DNA of 43,941 nt from NCBI GenBank assembly GCA_019750575.1, contig JAIEOJ010000259.1:1-43941 (forward strand), given 5' to 3'. A program made the translations under genes and the position numbers. The notes beneath the pieces were generated by a model. The model saw only the letters and a program-made list of their open reading frames with translations. It was not told the origin of the DNA and did no database searches. The stretch is from Rhodocyclaceae bacterium (GTDB taxonomy: Bacteria; Pseudomonadota; Gammaproteobacteria; Burkholderiales; Rhodocyclaceae). Shown piece by piece: positions 28,975 to 37,590 of the stretch. Numbering within the stretch: the first letter of the stretch is position 1; each line of letters starts with the position of its first letter.

Positions 28975-29876
28975 TAGAAATACCCTTCCTTCTTGCGTTG
29001 TTCCATTGAGGCTTCCGAGGTCTGGTCGTCAAGACGCGTCTGGCCGCGTTCGGTCACGGTGGTGGCCGCGGTTTCTTCAATGATCTGGCGAATGCTGCTG
29101 GCATCGGATTCGACCGGCGCCGTGCAGGTGATGTCGCCGACGGTGCGGAAACGCACGACCATGGTTTCGGCCACGTCGCCGTCCTTGAGCGGGGTCACCT
29201 CGGTGACCGGTTGCAGCAGGCCGTTCTTCCTGACGATCTGGCGCTGGTGCGCAAAGTAGATCGACGGCAGCTCCAGACCTTCGCGCTCGATGTATTGCCA
29301 CACGTCGAGCTCGGTCCAGTTCGAGATCGGGAAGGCGCGGATGTTTTCGCCCTTGAAGGCGCGTGCGTTGTACAGGTCCCAGAGTTCCGGCCGCTGGTTC
29401 TTCGGGTCCCACTGACCGAATTCGTCGCGGAAGGAGAAGATGCGTTCCTTGGCGCGGGCCTTTTCTTCATCGCGACGGGCGCCGCCGATACAGGCGTCGA
29501 ATTCGAATTCGGCAATGGTTTCGAGCAGGGTCACCGACTGATGCTTGTTGCGCGGCTCCAGCGGCGACTTAAGCACCACGGTACCGCGCTTCATGGAGTC
29601 TTCGACCGAGCGCACGATCAAGCGCTCGCCGAGTTCGGCGGCACGCTTGTCGCGGAAGTCGGTGACTTCCTTGTAGTTGTGGCCGGTGTCGATATGCACC
29701 AGCGGGAAGGGGAACTTGCCCGGACGGAAGGCCTTTTCGGCGAGACGCAGCAGGCAGATCGAATCCTTGCCACCCGAGAAGAGCAGGGCCGGGTTTGCGC
29801 ACTGGCCTGCGACTTCGCGCATGATGTGGATGGCTTCGGCTTCGAGCCAGTCGAGATGGGAAAGCGTTTTGCTCAT
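28974..29876 (-). CDS. cysD: Sulfate adenylyltransferase subunit 2
   Basis: LDWLEAEAIHIMREV...LLFSGGKDSICLLRLA; C-term MEQRKKEGYF. Confidence 0.96.
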   Translation of the reverse strand: MSKTLSHLDWLEAEAIHIMREVAGQCANPALLFSGGKDSICLLRLAEKAFRPGKFPFPLVHIDTGHNYKEVTDFRDKRAAELGERLIVRSVEDSMKRGTVVLKSPLEPRNKHQSVTLLETIAEFEFDACIGGARRDEEKARAKERIFSFRDEFGQWDPKNQRPELWDLYNARAFKGENIRAFPISNWTELDVWQYIEREGLELPSIYFAHQRQIVRKNGLLQPVTEVTPLKDGDVAETMVVRFRTVGDITCTAPVESDASSIRQIIEETAATTVTERGQTRLDDQTSEASMEQRKKEGYF

Positions 29877-29896
29877 AGTCTTCATTTTCAAGAATC

Positions 29897-29978
29897 TTCA
29901 CCACAGAGGCACAGAGACACAGAGGAAGGCAAAGCGAAAACTCGGGTTTTCTCCGTGCCTCTGTGTCTCTGTGGTTCA
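29897..29978 (-). repeat. CACAGAG palindromic element, copy B (cysH / cysD junction)
   Basis: minus strand TGAACCACAGAGACACAGAGGCACGGAG ... CCTCTGTGTCTCTGTGCCTCTGTGGTGAA; terminal TGA is the cysH stop. Confidence 0.9.
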
Positions 29979-30692
29979 AGCTTTTTTAAGGTGCAGGCCG
30001 CACTCTTTCAGTTCGGGCGATTCCCACCACCAGCGGCCCGAACGTATGTCCTCGCCCGGTGTCACCGAGCGGGTACATGGCGCACAGCCGATGCTGGGGT
30101 AGAACTTGTCGTGCAGCGCGTTGTACGGCACGTCGTACTGGGCGATATAGGCCCACACATCCTTCTCGCTCCAGTCGGCGAGCGGGTTGAACTTCTCCAG
30201 GCCGTTGGCACTGTCCTTCTCGTGCAGCGGCAGGCCAGTACGCGTTGCCGCCTGTTCTGCGCGCAGGCCGGTCACCCAGGCCTTCTTGCCGGCCAGGGCA
30301 CGGCCCAGCGGCTCGACCTTGCGCACGTAGCAGCAGCCCTTGCGCAGGTCGACGGACTCGTAGAAGGCATTGATACCCTTGGTCCGCACATATTCCTCGA
30401 CCAGATCATGCCTGGGGTAGAAAACCTTGAGCGTGGTGCCGTAGCGTTTTTCCACGGCGGCCAGCAGGTCGTAGGTTTCGATGGGCAGGCGGCCGGTGTC
30501 GAGCAGAAAAATCTCGAGCGCGATCTTCTCGCGCAGGATCATGTCCGTCAGCACCATGTCCTCGGCCCCCAGGCTGTTGGCGAAGGTGGCGGGCGCGTAA
30601 TCGCCGGCCACCTGGCGCAGCAGGGCGAGCGCCGCCTCGACCTTTTCAGGCGGCAGTGAATGATCCCTGGCTTTGAGTCTTGCGTCCGGCAT
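29976..30692 (-). CDS. cysH: Adenylyl-sulfate (APS) reductase, Fe-S type
   Basis: FANSLGAEDMVLTDMI; CCYVRKVEPL and CAPCTRSV cysteine pairs typical of APS reductases; start MPDARLK at 30692. Confidence 0.92.
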   Translation of the reverse strand: MPDARLKARDHSLPPEKVEAALALLRQVAGDYAPATFANSLGAEDMVLTDMILREKIALEIFLLDTGRLPIETYDLLAAVEKRYGTTLKVFYPRHDLVEEYVRTKGINAFYESVDLRKGCCYVRKVEPLGRALAGKKAWVTGLRAEQAATRTGLPLHEKDSANGLEKFNPLADWSEKDVWAYIAQYDVPYNALHDKFYPSIGCAPCTRSVTPGEDIRSGRWWWESPELKECGLHLKKA

Positions 30693-30699
30693 GGCTTGC

Positions 30700-31212
30700 T
30701 CAGGCGGCGCGGCCGCGGCGACGGAACAGGGGCAGCGGTTCATCCACTGCAGCCTGATAGGTTTCGGAGAAGTCGTTGAGCGCCTTGAGTGCGTCCTCGA
30801 TGTCCTTGCCTTCACGAATCGCATACGCATCGAAGCCGACGCGGTTCAGGTAGAAGAGCTGATCCCTCAGTACCTCGCCGATGGCGCGCAACTCGCCGCG
30901 CCAGCCGAAGCGGGTGCGCAGCAGGGCAGCGGTGGAGTAGCCGCGACCGTCGGCGAACTGCGGGAAGTCGATGGCGACGAGCTGCAGATTGGCGAGATCG
31001 GTGGCGATGTCCTGGGCCAGCTCGTCCGGCGCTAGCCACACGCCGCGTTGCGGCCGGGCCAGCAGTTCGGCCTTGCGTGCCTGCCATACGGCCAGCGGAA
31101 CAATCAGATTGCCGGCCGGCAGTGCCACGCTCTCGGCGCTCTCGCCTTCAGCGAGGCGAAGCAGCGTCCAGCCATCGTCGATGATGCTGCTGTGCTTGAT
31201 AATCTTAGCCAT
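30700..31212 (-). CDS. DUF934 family protein (assimilatory sulfate operon)
   Basis: VPLAVWQARKAELLAR...GVWLAPDELAQDIATDLANLQLVAIDFPQFADGRGYSTAALLRTRFGWRGELRAIGEVLRDQLFYLNRVGFDAY. Confidence 0.9.
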   Translation of the reverse strand: MAKIIKHSSIIDDGWTLLRLAEGESAESVALPAGNLIVPLAVWQARKAELLARPQRGVWLAPDELAQDIATDLANLQLVAIDFPQFADGRGYSTAALLRTRFGWRGELRAIGEVLRDQLFYLNRVGFDAYAIREGKDIEDALKALNDFSETYQAAVDEPLPLFRRRGRAA

Positions 31213-32896
31213 TGGCAACAGCCCTTTCCTTGCCGGCATTCTTGTTGGCATACACCCGCTCCTTGAAGGGGCCGATGCCGAGACGATGCACGGTATCCAC
31301 GAAGCGCTCGTCCTCGCTTTCACGGTTGTCGATATAGGTTTCAATCAGCGTGCTGATCACGTCCGGAATCTCGGCGGCGGCAAACGAGGGGCCGATCACG
31401 TCGCCGAGATGGGCGTTGTAGCCCTGGCGACCGCCGATCGAGACCTGGTACCACTCGGCACCGTTCTTGTCGACGCCGAGGATGCCGATGTTGCCGACGT
31501 GATGGTGTCCGCAGGCATTCATGCAGCCGGAGATATTGAGGTCGAGCTCGCCGATGTCATGCAGGTAGTCGAGATCGTCGAAGCGTTCCTGGATCGCGGT
31601 GGCGATCGGAATCGACTTGGCGTTGGCCAGCGAGCAGAAATCGCCGCCCGGGCAGCAGATGATGTCCTGCAGCAGGCCGACGGTGGGCGAGGCGAGGCTG
31701 TGGGCGCGGGCTTCCAGCCACAGCTCATGCAGGCGCGACTTCTCGACGTCGGCCAGGATGATGTTCTGTTCGTGCGAGGTACGCAGTTCGCCGAAGCTGT
31801 ACTTGTCGGCCAGATCGGCGACGAAGTTCATCTGCGCGCTGGTGATGTCGCCCGGCGCGGTTTTGGGGTCCTTCAGCGACAGCGTCACGGCGGCGTAGCC
31901 CGGCTTCTTGTGGCCATGCACGTTGCGTTCGAGCCAGCGCGTGAAGGCCTTGTCGTTCTTCTCGACCGCCAGCGCTTCCAGCGACAGGTCATCCAGCTGT
32001 TTCCAGGCCGGATCGGTGAAGTGCTGCTGGATGCGTTCGACTTCGGCTTCGGTCAGGGTGGCGGCGCCATCCTTGACGTAGGCCCATTCGTTCTCGACCT
32101 GGCGGCGGAATTCCTCGATGCCCAGCGCCTTGACCAGGATTTTGATACGCGCCTTGTACTTGTTGTCGCGGCGGCCGTGCAGGTTGTACACGCGCAGGAT
32201 GCATTCGAGATAGGTAATCAGGTGCTGCCAGGGCAGGAAGTCCTTGATCACCACGCCGACAATGGGCGTGCGGCCGAGGCCGCCGCCGACGATGACGCGA
32301 AAACCGATATTGCCGTCGCCATCCTTGAGCACGTCGAGGCCGATGTCATGCACGCGGGTGGCGGCACGGTCGGTGTCGGCCGCGTTCACGGCGATCTTGA
32401 ACTTGCGCGGCAGGTAGGCGAACTCCGGGTGGAAGGTCGACCACTGGCGCAGGATCTCGCACCAGGGGCGCGGATCGGTGAGTTCGTCGGGCGAGACGCC
32501 GGCGAACTGGTCACTGGTCACGTTGCGGATGCAGTTGCCCGAAGTCTGGATCGCGTGCATCTCGACCTTGGCCAGCTCGGCCAGGATTTCCGGCACGTCC
32601 TCGAGCTTGGGCCAGTTCAGCTGCAGGTTCTGGCGTGTGCTGATGTGGCCGTAGCCGCGGTCGTACTTCGCGGCGATGTCGGAGAGTGCGCGCAGCTGCC
32701 GGGAAGAGAGCAGGCCGTAGGGAATGGCGATGCGCAGCATCGGCGCATAGCGCTGGATGTAGAGGCCGTTCTGCAGGCGCAGCGGACGATATTCGTCCTC
32801 GGACAGGGTGCCGGCCAGATAGCGATGGGTCTGATCGCGGAACTGCTTCACGCGGTCGTCGACAATGGCCTGGTCGTAATGGTCGTAGCGGTACAT
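31205..32896 (-). CDS. cysI: Nitrite/sulfite reductase hemoprotein
   Basis: HISTRQNLQLNWPKLEDVP; TSGNCIRNVTSDQFAGV; C-CPGGDFC and NISGCMNACGHHHVGNIG siroheme/4Fe-4S motifs. Confidence 0.95.
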   Translation of the reverse strand: MYRYDHYDQAIVDDRVKQFRDQTHRYLAGTLSEDEYRPLRLQNGLYIQRYAPMLRIAIPYGLLSSRQLRALSDIAAKYDRGYGHISTRQNLQLNWPKLEDVPEILAELAKVEMHAIQTSGNCIRNVTSDQFAGVSPDELTDPRPWCEILRQWSTFHPEFAYLPRKFKIAVNAADTDRAATRVHDIGLDVLKDGDGNIGFRVIVGGGLGRTPIVGVVIKDFLPWQHLITYLECILRVYNLHGRRDNKYKARIKILVKALGIEEFRRQVENEWAYVKDGAATLTEAEVERIQQHFTDPAWKQLDDLSLEALAVEKNDKAFTRWLERNVHGHKKPGYAAVTLSLKDPKTAPGDITSAQMNFVADLADKYSFGELRTSHEQNIILADVEKSRLHELWLEARAHSLASPTVGLLQDIICCPGGDFCSLANAKSIPIATAIQERFDDLDYLHDIGELDLNISGCMNACGHHHVGNIGILGVDKNGAEWYQVSIGGRQGYNAHLGDVIGPSFAAAEIPDVISTLIETYIDNRESEDERFVDTVHRLGIGPFKERVYANKNAGKERAVANG

Positions 32897-32966
32897 AGAA
32901 GAGCCTTAGGGGTGTTCTCTATCTGTTCTGTTTAGTCGCGGAAGCAAAACAAGGTTTTCGGTCTTC

Positions 32967-33746
32967 CTAATTTGCAAGCAGCTTGCTGCCGGTGAACAGC
33001 AGGATGGCGGCAAGGCTGGGGCGCAGCACTTTTTCCGGAATGCGGACGGCCAGATGGCTGCCGAGATAAATGCCGGGCAGGGAGCCGATCAGCAGCGCGC
33101 CCAGCAATTTAAAATCCACACTGCCCATGAACCAGTGGCCGATGCCCGCGACCAGGGTCAGGGGCACGGCATGGGCAATATCCGAACCCACGATTTTAAC
33201 CGTTGGCAGCGTCGGATACAAAAACAGCAAGGCAGTGACGCCCAGCGCGCCCGCGCCCACGGAAGACAGGGATACGAGCACGCCGAGGATGAGGCCGGTG
33301 AGCACGGTCAGGCGGTCGGTCGCCTTCTGGCTGCGGGGCGCACGATTGCGCGATTGCGCCCAGGCCAGCAGCCGGGTGCGGAAAATCAGCGAAAGTGCCG
33401 TCAGCAGCAGCGCAATGCCCAGCGCCACGGAAATGAGATGGGTCGAGTTGCCAAAGCCGCCCGGCGCGAAGAAGTGCACCAGCAGCAGGGTGATGACCGT
33501 GGCCGGCATGCTGCCGGCGGCGAGCAGGCCGGTGATTTTCCAGTCCACCGTGCCTTTGCGCGCATGTACCCAGGTGCCGCCGGATTTGGTGATGGCAGCG
33601 TAGAGCAGGTCGGTGCCCACGGCCTTGGCCGGGTGGATGCCGAACATCAGCACGAGCAGGGGGGTCATCAGCGAGCCGCCGCCGACACCGGTCAGGCCGA
33701 CGATGGCGCCGACAATGAAACCTGCAACTGAATAGCCAAAATCCAT
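32967..33746 (-). CDS. TauE/SafE family sulfite exporter/permease
   Basis: VAGFIVGAIVGLTGVGGGSLMTPLLVLMFGIHPAKAVGTDL. Confidence 0.9.
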   Translation of the reverse strand: MDFGYSVAGFIVGAIVGLTGVGGGSLMTPLLVLMFGIHPAKAVGTDLLYAAITKSGGTWVHARKGTVDWKITGLLAAGSMPATVITLLLVHFFAPGGFGNSTHLISVALGIALLLTALSLIFRTRLLAWAQSRNRAPRSQKATDRLTVLTGLILGVLVSLSSVGAGALGVTALLFLYPTLPTVKIVGSDIAHAVPLTLVAGIGHWFMGSVDFKLLGALLIGSLPGIYLGSHLAVRIPEKVLRPSLAAILLFTGSKLLAN

Positions 33747-33851
33747 GAGTAAGTACTCAGACCGCATTTTATGGGAAGGCGGATGGTACTGGACTCTGTT
33801 AGATTTTAAAAATACTTATAAAAAGGAAATATATAACTTTTGGTTCTTAGT

Positions 33852-33880
33852 GGCTGGGGGCTGGGGGCTGGGGGCTGGGG
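33852..33880 (+). repeat. GGGGGCT heptamer tandem repeat; canonical G-quadruplex motif on + strand
   Basis: ggctGGGGGctGGGGGctGGGGGctGGGG, immediately adjacent to the pyrD stop. Confidence 0.85.
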
Positions 33881-34885
33881 CTAGCGAGTTGCCTGTATGC
33901 AGTCGGCGATCAGGGCCGGGCCTTTGTAGATCATGCCCGAATAGATCTGGACCAGGCTGGCACCGGCATCCAGCTTGGCTTGGGCTTTGGCGCCGTCGAT
34001 AATGCCGCCGGCGGCGATGATGGGCAGTTCGCCGTTCAGCGCCTTGGCCAGTGCCGCGACCACGGCTGTGGATTTCTCGAACACCGGCGCACCGGACAGG
34101 CCGCCGGCTTCATTGCCGTGCTGGAGGTGTTCGACGCCTTCGCGGCCGAGGGTGGTGTTGGTGGCAATCACGCCATCGATGCGGTGGCGGCGCAGTGCAT
34201 CGGCGATATTCACGATCTGTGCAGGGTCGAGGTCGGGCGCGATCTTGAGCGTGATCGGTACATATCTGCCGTGCCGCTGGGTCAGCTCGGTCTGTCTCGC
34301 CTTCAATGCACCGAGCAGGGCATCCAGTTCGGATTCGCCTTGCAACTGGCGCAGATTCTTGGTGTTCGGCGAGGAGATATTGACCGTCACGTAGCTGGCG
34401 GCGCTGTAGACCTTGTCCAGACAGATCAGATAGTCGTCGGCGGCGTTCTCGATCGGCGTGTCAAAGTTCTTGCCGATATTGATGCCGAGCACGCCTTTGT
34501 ATTTGCTCGCCGCAACATTGGCGAGCAGATTGTCCACGCCGTGATTGTTGAAACCCATGCGGTTGATGATGCCCATGGCCTCAGGCAGGCGGAACATGCG
34601 CGGCTTGGGATTGCCCGGTTGCGGACGCGGCGTGACGGTACCGATCTCGACAAAGCCGAACCCCAGCTTGCCCCAGGCCTCGATGCACTCGCCGTTCTTG
34701 TCGAGCCCGGCGGCCAGACCGACCGGATTGGGAAAGTCGATGCCCATCACATGGACAGGGCGGCCGCTGGATGCACAGGCAGGCATGAGTCCCTGCGTGC
34801 GGCGCAAGGTGTTCAGGGTGAATTCATGAGCGGTTTCCGCGTCGAGCGAAAACAGGAAAGGGCGGGCGAGGGCGTAGGGAAGCAT
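33881..34885 (-). CDS. pyrD: Quinone-dependent dihydroorotate dehydrogenase
   Basis: [62 protein letters not shown]. Confidence 0.97.
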   Translation of the reverse strand: MLPYALARPFLFSLDAETAHEFTLNTLRRTQGLMPACASSGRPVHVMGIDFPNPVGLAAGLDKNGECIEAWGKLGFGFVEIGTVTPRPQPGNPKPRMFRLPEAMGIINRMGFNNHGVDNLLANVAASKYKGVLGINIGKNFDTPIENAADDYLICLDKVYSAASYVTVNISSPNTKNLRQLQGESELDALLGALKARQTELTQRHGRYVPITLKIAPDLDPAQIVNIADALRRHRIDGVIATNTTLGREGVEHLQHGNEAGGLSGAPVFEKSTAVVAALAKALNGELPIIAAGGIIDGAKAQAKLDAGASLVQIYSGMIYKGPALIADCIQATR

Positions 34886-34903
34886 CCGGCGATTTTAGAA
34901 CCA

Positions 34904-34976
34904 TTCACCACAGAGGCACAGAGACACCGAGAAAATCTCTTGCCAGATTGTGTTTCCTCTGTGCCTCTGTGGTTCA
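34904..34976 (-). repeat. CACAGAG palindromic element, copy C (bpt / pyrD junction)
   Basis: minus strand TGAACCACAGAGGCACAGAGGAAA ... CTCGGTGTCTCTGTGCCTCTGTGGTGAA; terminal TGA is the bpt stop. Confidence 0.9.
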
Positions 34977-35726
34977 GGCTTTTTCAGGCACTAAATTTAC
35001 CCACAAGCGGTCGGTGCCCGGTTCGTCGCTCAGGCGTTCGAGCGGGCGGAAGTTGGCCTTGTACGCCATCTTCTGGCTGTCGCGTATCCAGTAGCCCAGA
35101 TACAGATAGGGCAGGTTCAGATGCTGGCATTGCGCGACCTGCCACAGGATGCCGAAAGTGCCGTAGCTGGCGTGTTCGATATCCGGATCGTAGAAGGTGT
35201 AGACGGACGAGAGGCCGTCCGAGAGCAGGTCGATGATGCTGACCATGCGCAGCACGCCGTCCTCGCGGAACTCGACCAGGCAGCTGTCGACATGGCTTTG
35301 CAGCAGAAACTGGGCGTACTGCTCGCGGCTGTCGCTGTCCATGCCGCCGCCGGAGTGACGGGCCGCCTGGTAGCGCTGGTAGAGCTGGTAGTGGTCCTCG
35401 CGGAAACCCAGGCCCATTTCGCGCGGCACGAGTGCCGCATGCTGCTTGAGCGAACGCCGCTGGCTGCGGTTGGGCTTGAAGTCGGCGACGCGTAGGCGCA
35501 CCGGCACGCATTCGCGACAGGTGCCGCAGTGCGGACGATAGGTGAACACGCCGCTGCGGCGGAAGCCGGCCCGGACCAGTTCACCGTAGGTATCGTTGTC
35601 GATCAGGTGGGTCGGCGTGGCGACCTGCGAGCGCGCCACGCGGCCCGGCAGATAGGAGCAGCCGTAGGGCGCCGTGGCGTAGAAGTGCAGCAGCGGGAAG
35701 GGAGGGAGATCGCGCAGGTAGGCCAT
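34974..35726 (-). CDS. bpt: Aspartate/glutamate leucyltransferase (ATE/Bpt family)
   Basis: [53 protein letters not shown]. Confidence 0.92.
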   Translation of the reverse strand: MAYLRDLPPFPLLHFYATAPYGCSYLPGRVARSQVATPTHLIDNDTYGELVRAGFRRSGVFTYRPHCGTCRECVPVRLRVADFKPNRSQRRSLKQHAALVPREMGLGFREDHYQLYQRYQAARHSGGGMDSDSREQYAQFLLQSHVDSCLVEFREDGVLRMVSIIDLLSDGLSSVYTFYDPDIEHASYGTFGILWQVAQCQHLNLPYLYLGYWIRDSQKMAYKANFRPLERLSDEPGTDRLWVNLVPEKA

Positions 35727-35727
35727 T

Positions 35728-36453
35728 TCAGGCTTCCTTGCGGAAATGTCCGCTCACGGTAGCGGCCGACCAGGGGCCGATTTCGCCTGCCTGGGGCACA
35801 AGCACAGCCAGCCGGGCAGCGAATTCACTGCGAGGGATGGGGCGAGCGCCGAGCGAGGCTAAGTGAGAGGTTTCCATCTGGCAATCAATTATGCCAAAAC
35901 CTTTCTGTTGCAGCAGGACGCACAGATGGGCAAGCGCGATCTTGGAGGCGTCCTTGTGGCGCGAGAACATCGATTCGCCGAAGAAGGCGCGGCCAAGCGC
36001 AACCCCGTACAGGCCGCCGGCCAGTTGCCCGTCCATCCAGGTTTCGATGCTGTGCGCATAGCCGAGCTCATGCAGGCGCTGATAGGCGGCCTGAATCTCC
36101 GGCACGATCCAGGTGCCGCTCTGTCCGTCGTTCCGTGGCGCGGCGCAGCCGGCCATGACGTCGGCGAATGCGGTGTCGATGCGGATTTCGTAGGGACGGT
36201 TGCGCAGCACCTTGGCCAGCGAGCTGCGGATGATGATTTCGTCCGGCAGCAGCACCATGCGCGGGTCGGGGCTCCACCAGAGAATGGGGTCTCCCCTGGA
36301 AAACCAGGGAAAGATGCCTTGCGCGTAGGCGGCGAGCAGGCGCTCCGGAGAGAGGTCGCCGCCGGCGGCGAGCAGGCCGCTGGGGCCATCGGGTTCGCTG
36401 AGTGCCGATTCCAGCGGCGGAAAGACAGGCTCGGGCGGCAGCCAGGGAATCAA
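35728..36453 (-). CDS. aat: Leucyl/phenylalanyl-tRNA-protein transferase
   Basis: [43 protein letters not shown]. Confidence 0.96.
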   Translation of the reverse strand: MIPWLPPEPVFPPLESALSEPDGPSGLLAAGGDLSPERLLAAYAQGIFPWFSRGDPILWWSPDPRMVLLPDEIIIRSSLAKVLRNRPYEIRIDTAFADVMAGCAAPRNDGQSGTWIVPEIQAAYQRLHELGYAHSIETWMDGQLAGGLYGVALGRAFFGESMFSRHKDASKIALAHLCVLLQQKGFGIIDCQMETSHLASLGARPIPRSEFAARLAVLVPQAGEIGPWSAATVSGHFRKEA

Positions 36454-37511
36454 GGCTGGCCGGCTCGGAAGGTGACGACGTGATCGGCGTCGATGCGTAT
36501 GCCGATGCGCTCGCCGATGGCATGGTTGTGGTGCGAGGGCACCAGCGACAGGACCTCGGCGCCCGAGGCGAGGCGCAGGGTGTAGATGAACTCGGCGCCG
36601 CGGAAGATGCGGTTGACCACCTCGGCCGTGAGTTCGCTGGCGTCGTCATGCACCACGTCGTCGGGCCGCAGCAGGATCTGCATGGGCGCAGGATCCTGGC
36701 AATCGATGGGGCTCAGGCTCTGCAGTACCCCTAGTTCCATTTCCACGGTGTGGCTGTCCAGGGCGCGACCCGGCAGGAAAGCGCCCTGGCCGATGAAGTC
36801 GGCAACGTAGCGGGTTTCCGGCTGGTGATAGAGGCGATAGGGGGCGTCCCATTGTTCGATGCGTCCTGCACGCATGACGCCGACCTTGTCCGCCACGGCG
36901 AAAGCCTCGTTCTGGTCGTGCGTCACGAGGATGGCCGTGGTGCCGCTCTGCTTGAGGATGTTGCGCACCTCCTGCGAGAGCCGCTCGCGCAGCTCCACGT
37001 CGAGATTGCTGAAGGGCTCGTCGAGCAGGAGCAGCCGTGGCCGGGGCGCGAGCGCGCGCGCCAGCGCCACGCGCTGCTGCTGGCCGCCGGAAATTTCGTG
37101 CGGGTAGCGCTTGCCGCGGCCGGCGAGTCCGATCAGTTCCAGCAGCTCATCGACGCGCGCAGCGCTTTCCGCGGCACTCGCGCCACGCAGGCCGAAGGCG
37201 ATATTGCTGGCGATGTCCAGATGGGGGAACAGCGCATAGTCCTGAAACACCATGCCGATGCGGCGGCGTTCCGGCGGCATGTGCTGTCCCGGCGCGCTCA
37301 AAGTTATCCCGGCAACCTCGATGCGGCCGCCCTGGGCATGCTCGAAGCCGGCGATGCAGCGCAATACCGTGGTCTTGCCGCAGCCTGAACTGCCGAGCAG
37401 GCAGCCGATTTCGCCCTCGGCCAGTTGCAGCGAGAGGTTGTCGATCACGACCTGCTCGCCGTAGCGGTGCTGGAGGCCGGTGATTTGCAGGAGTGCGGCG
37501 GTATGGCTCAC
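36450..37511 (-). CDS. ABC transporter ATP-binding protein, Fe(3+)/FbpC type
   Basis: [58 protein letters not shown]-like C-terminus. Confidence 0.92.
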   Translation of the reverse strand: MSHTAALLQITGLQHRYGEQVVIDNLSLQLAEGEIGCLLGSSGCGKTTVLRCIAGFEHAQGGRIEVAGITLSAPGQHMPPERRRIGMVFQDYALFPHLDIASNIAFGLRGASAAESAARVDELLELIGLAGRGKRYPHEISGGQQQRVALARALAPRPRLLLLDEPFSNLDVELRERLSQEVRNILKQSGTTAILVTHDQNEAFAVADKVGVMRAGRIEQWDAPYRLYHQPETRYVADFIGQGAFLPGRALDSHTVEMELGVLQSLSPIDCQDPAPMQILLRPDDVVHDDASELTAEVVNRIFRGAEFIYTLRLASGAEVLSLVPSHHNHAIGERIGIRIDADHVVTFRAGQP

Positions 37512-37590
37512 GTTGATTTGCTGACCGGGAGGTAAGTGGGAATCGCCCTCAATTATAATCCCCGGCTTAGCCTTCCCTCAGCGGAACACC

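Noticed and set aside
29871-29979. Short proteins such as MNHRDTEARRKPEFSLCLPLCLCASVVK from the repeat regions
   Set aside because: These are translations of the CACAGAG palindromic element and are a familiar spurious-annotation signature
30971-32935. 654-aa plus-strand ORF opposite cysI
   Set aside because: Shadow ORF; the minus strand carries all siroheme/Fe-S motifs of sulfite reductase
33852-33880. G-rich tandem repeat as a CRISPR or contingency locus within a gene
   Set aside because: Unit is only 7 bp and lies outside coding sequence, so no frame switching is possible
25475-34976. CACAGAG repeats as a CRISPR array
   Set aside because: Copies are thousands of bp apart, palindromic, and located singly between genes; no spacer periodicity or cas genes
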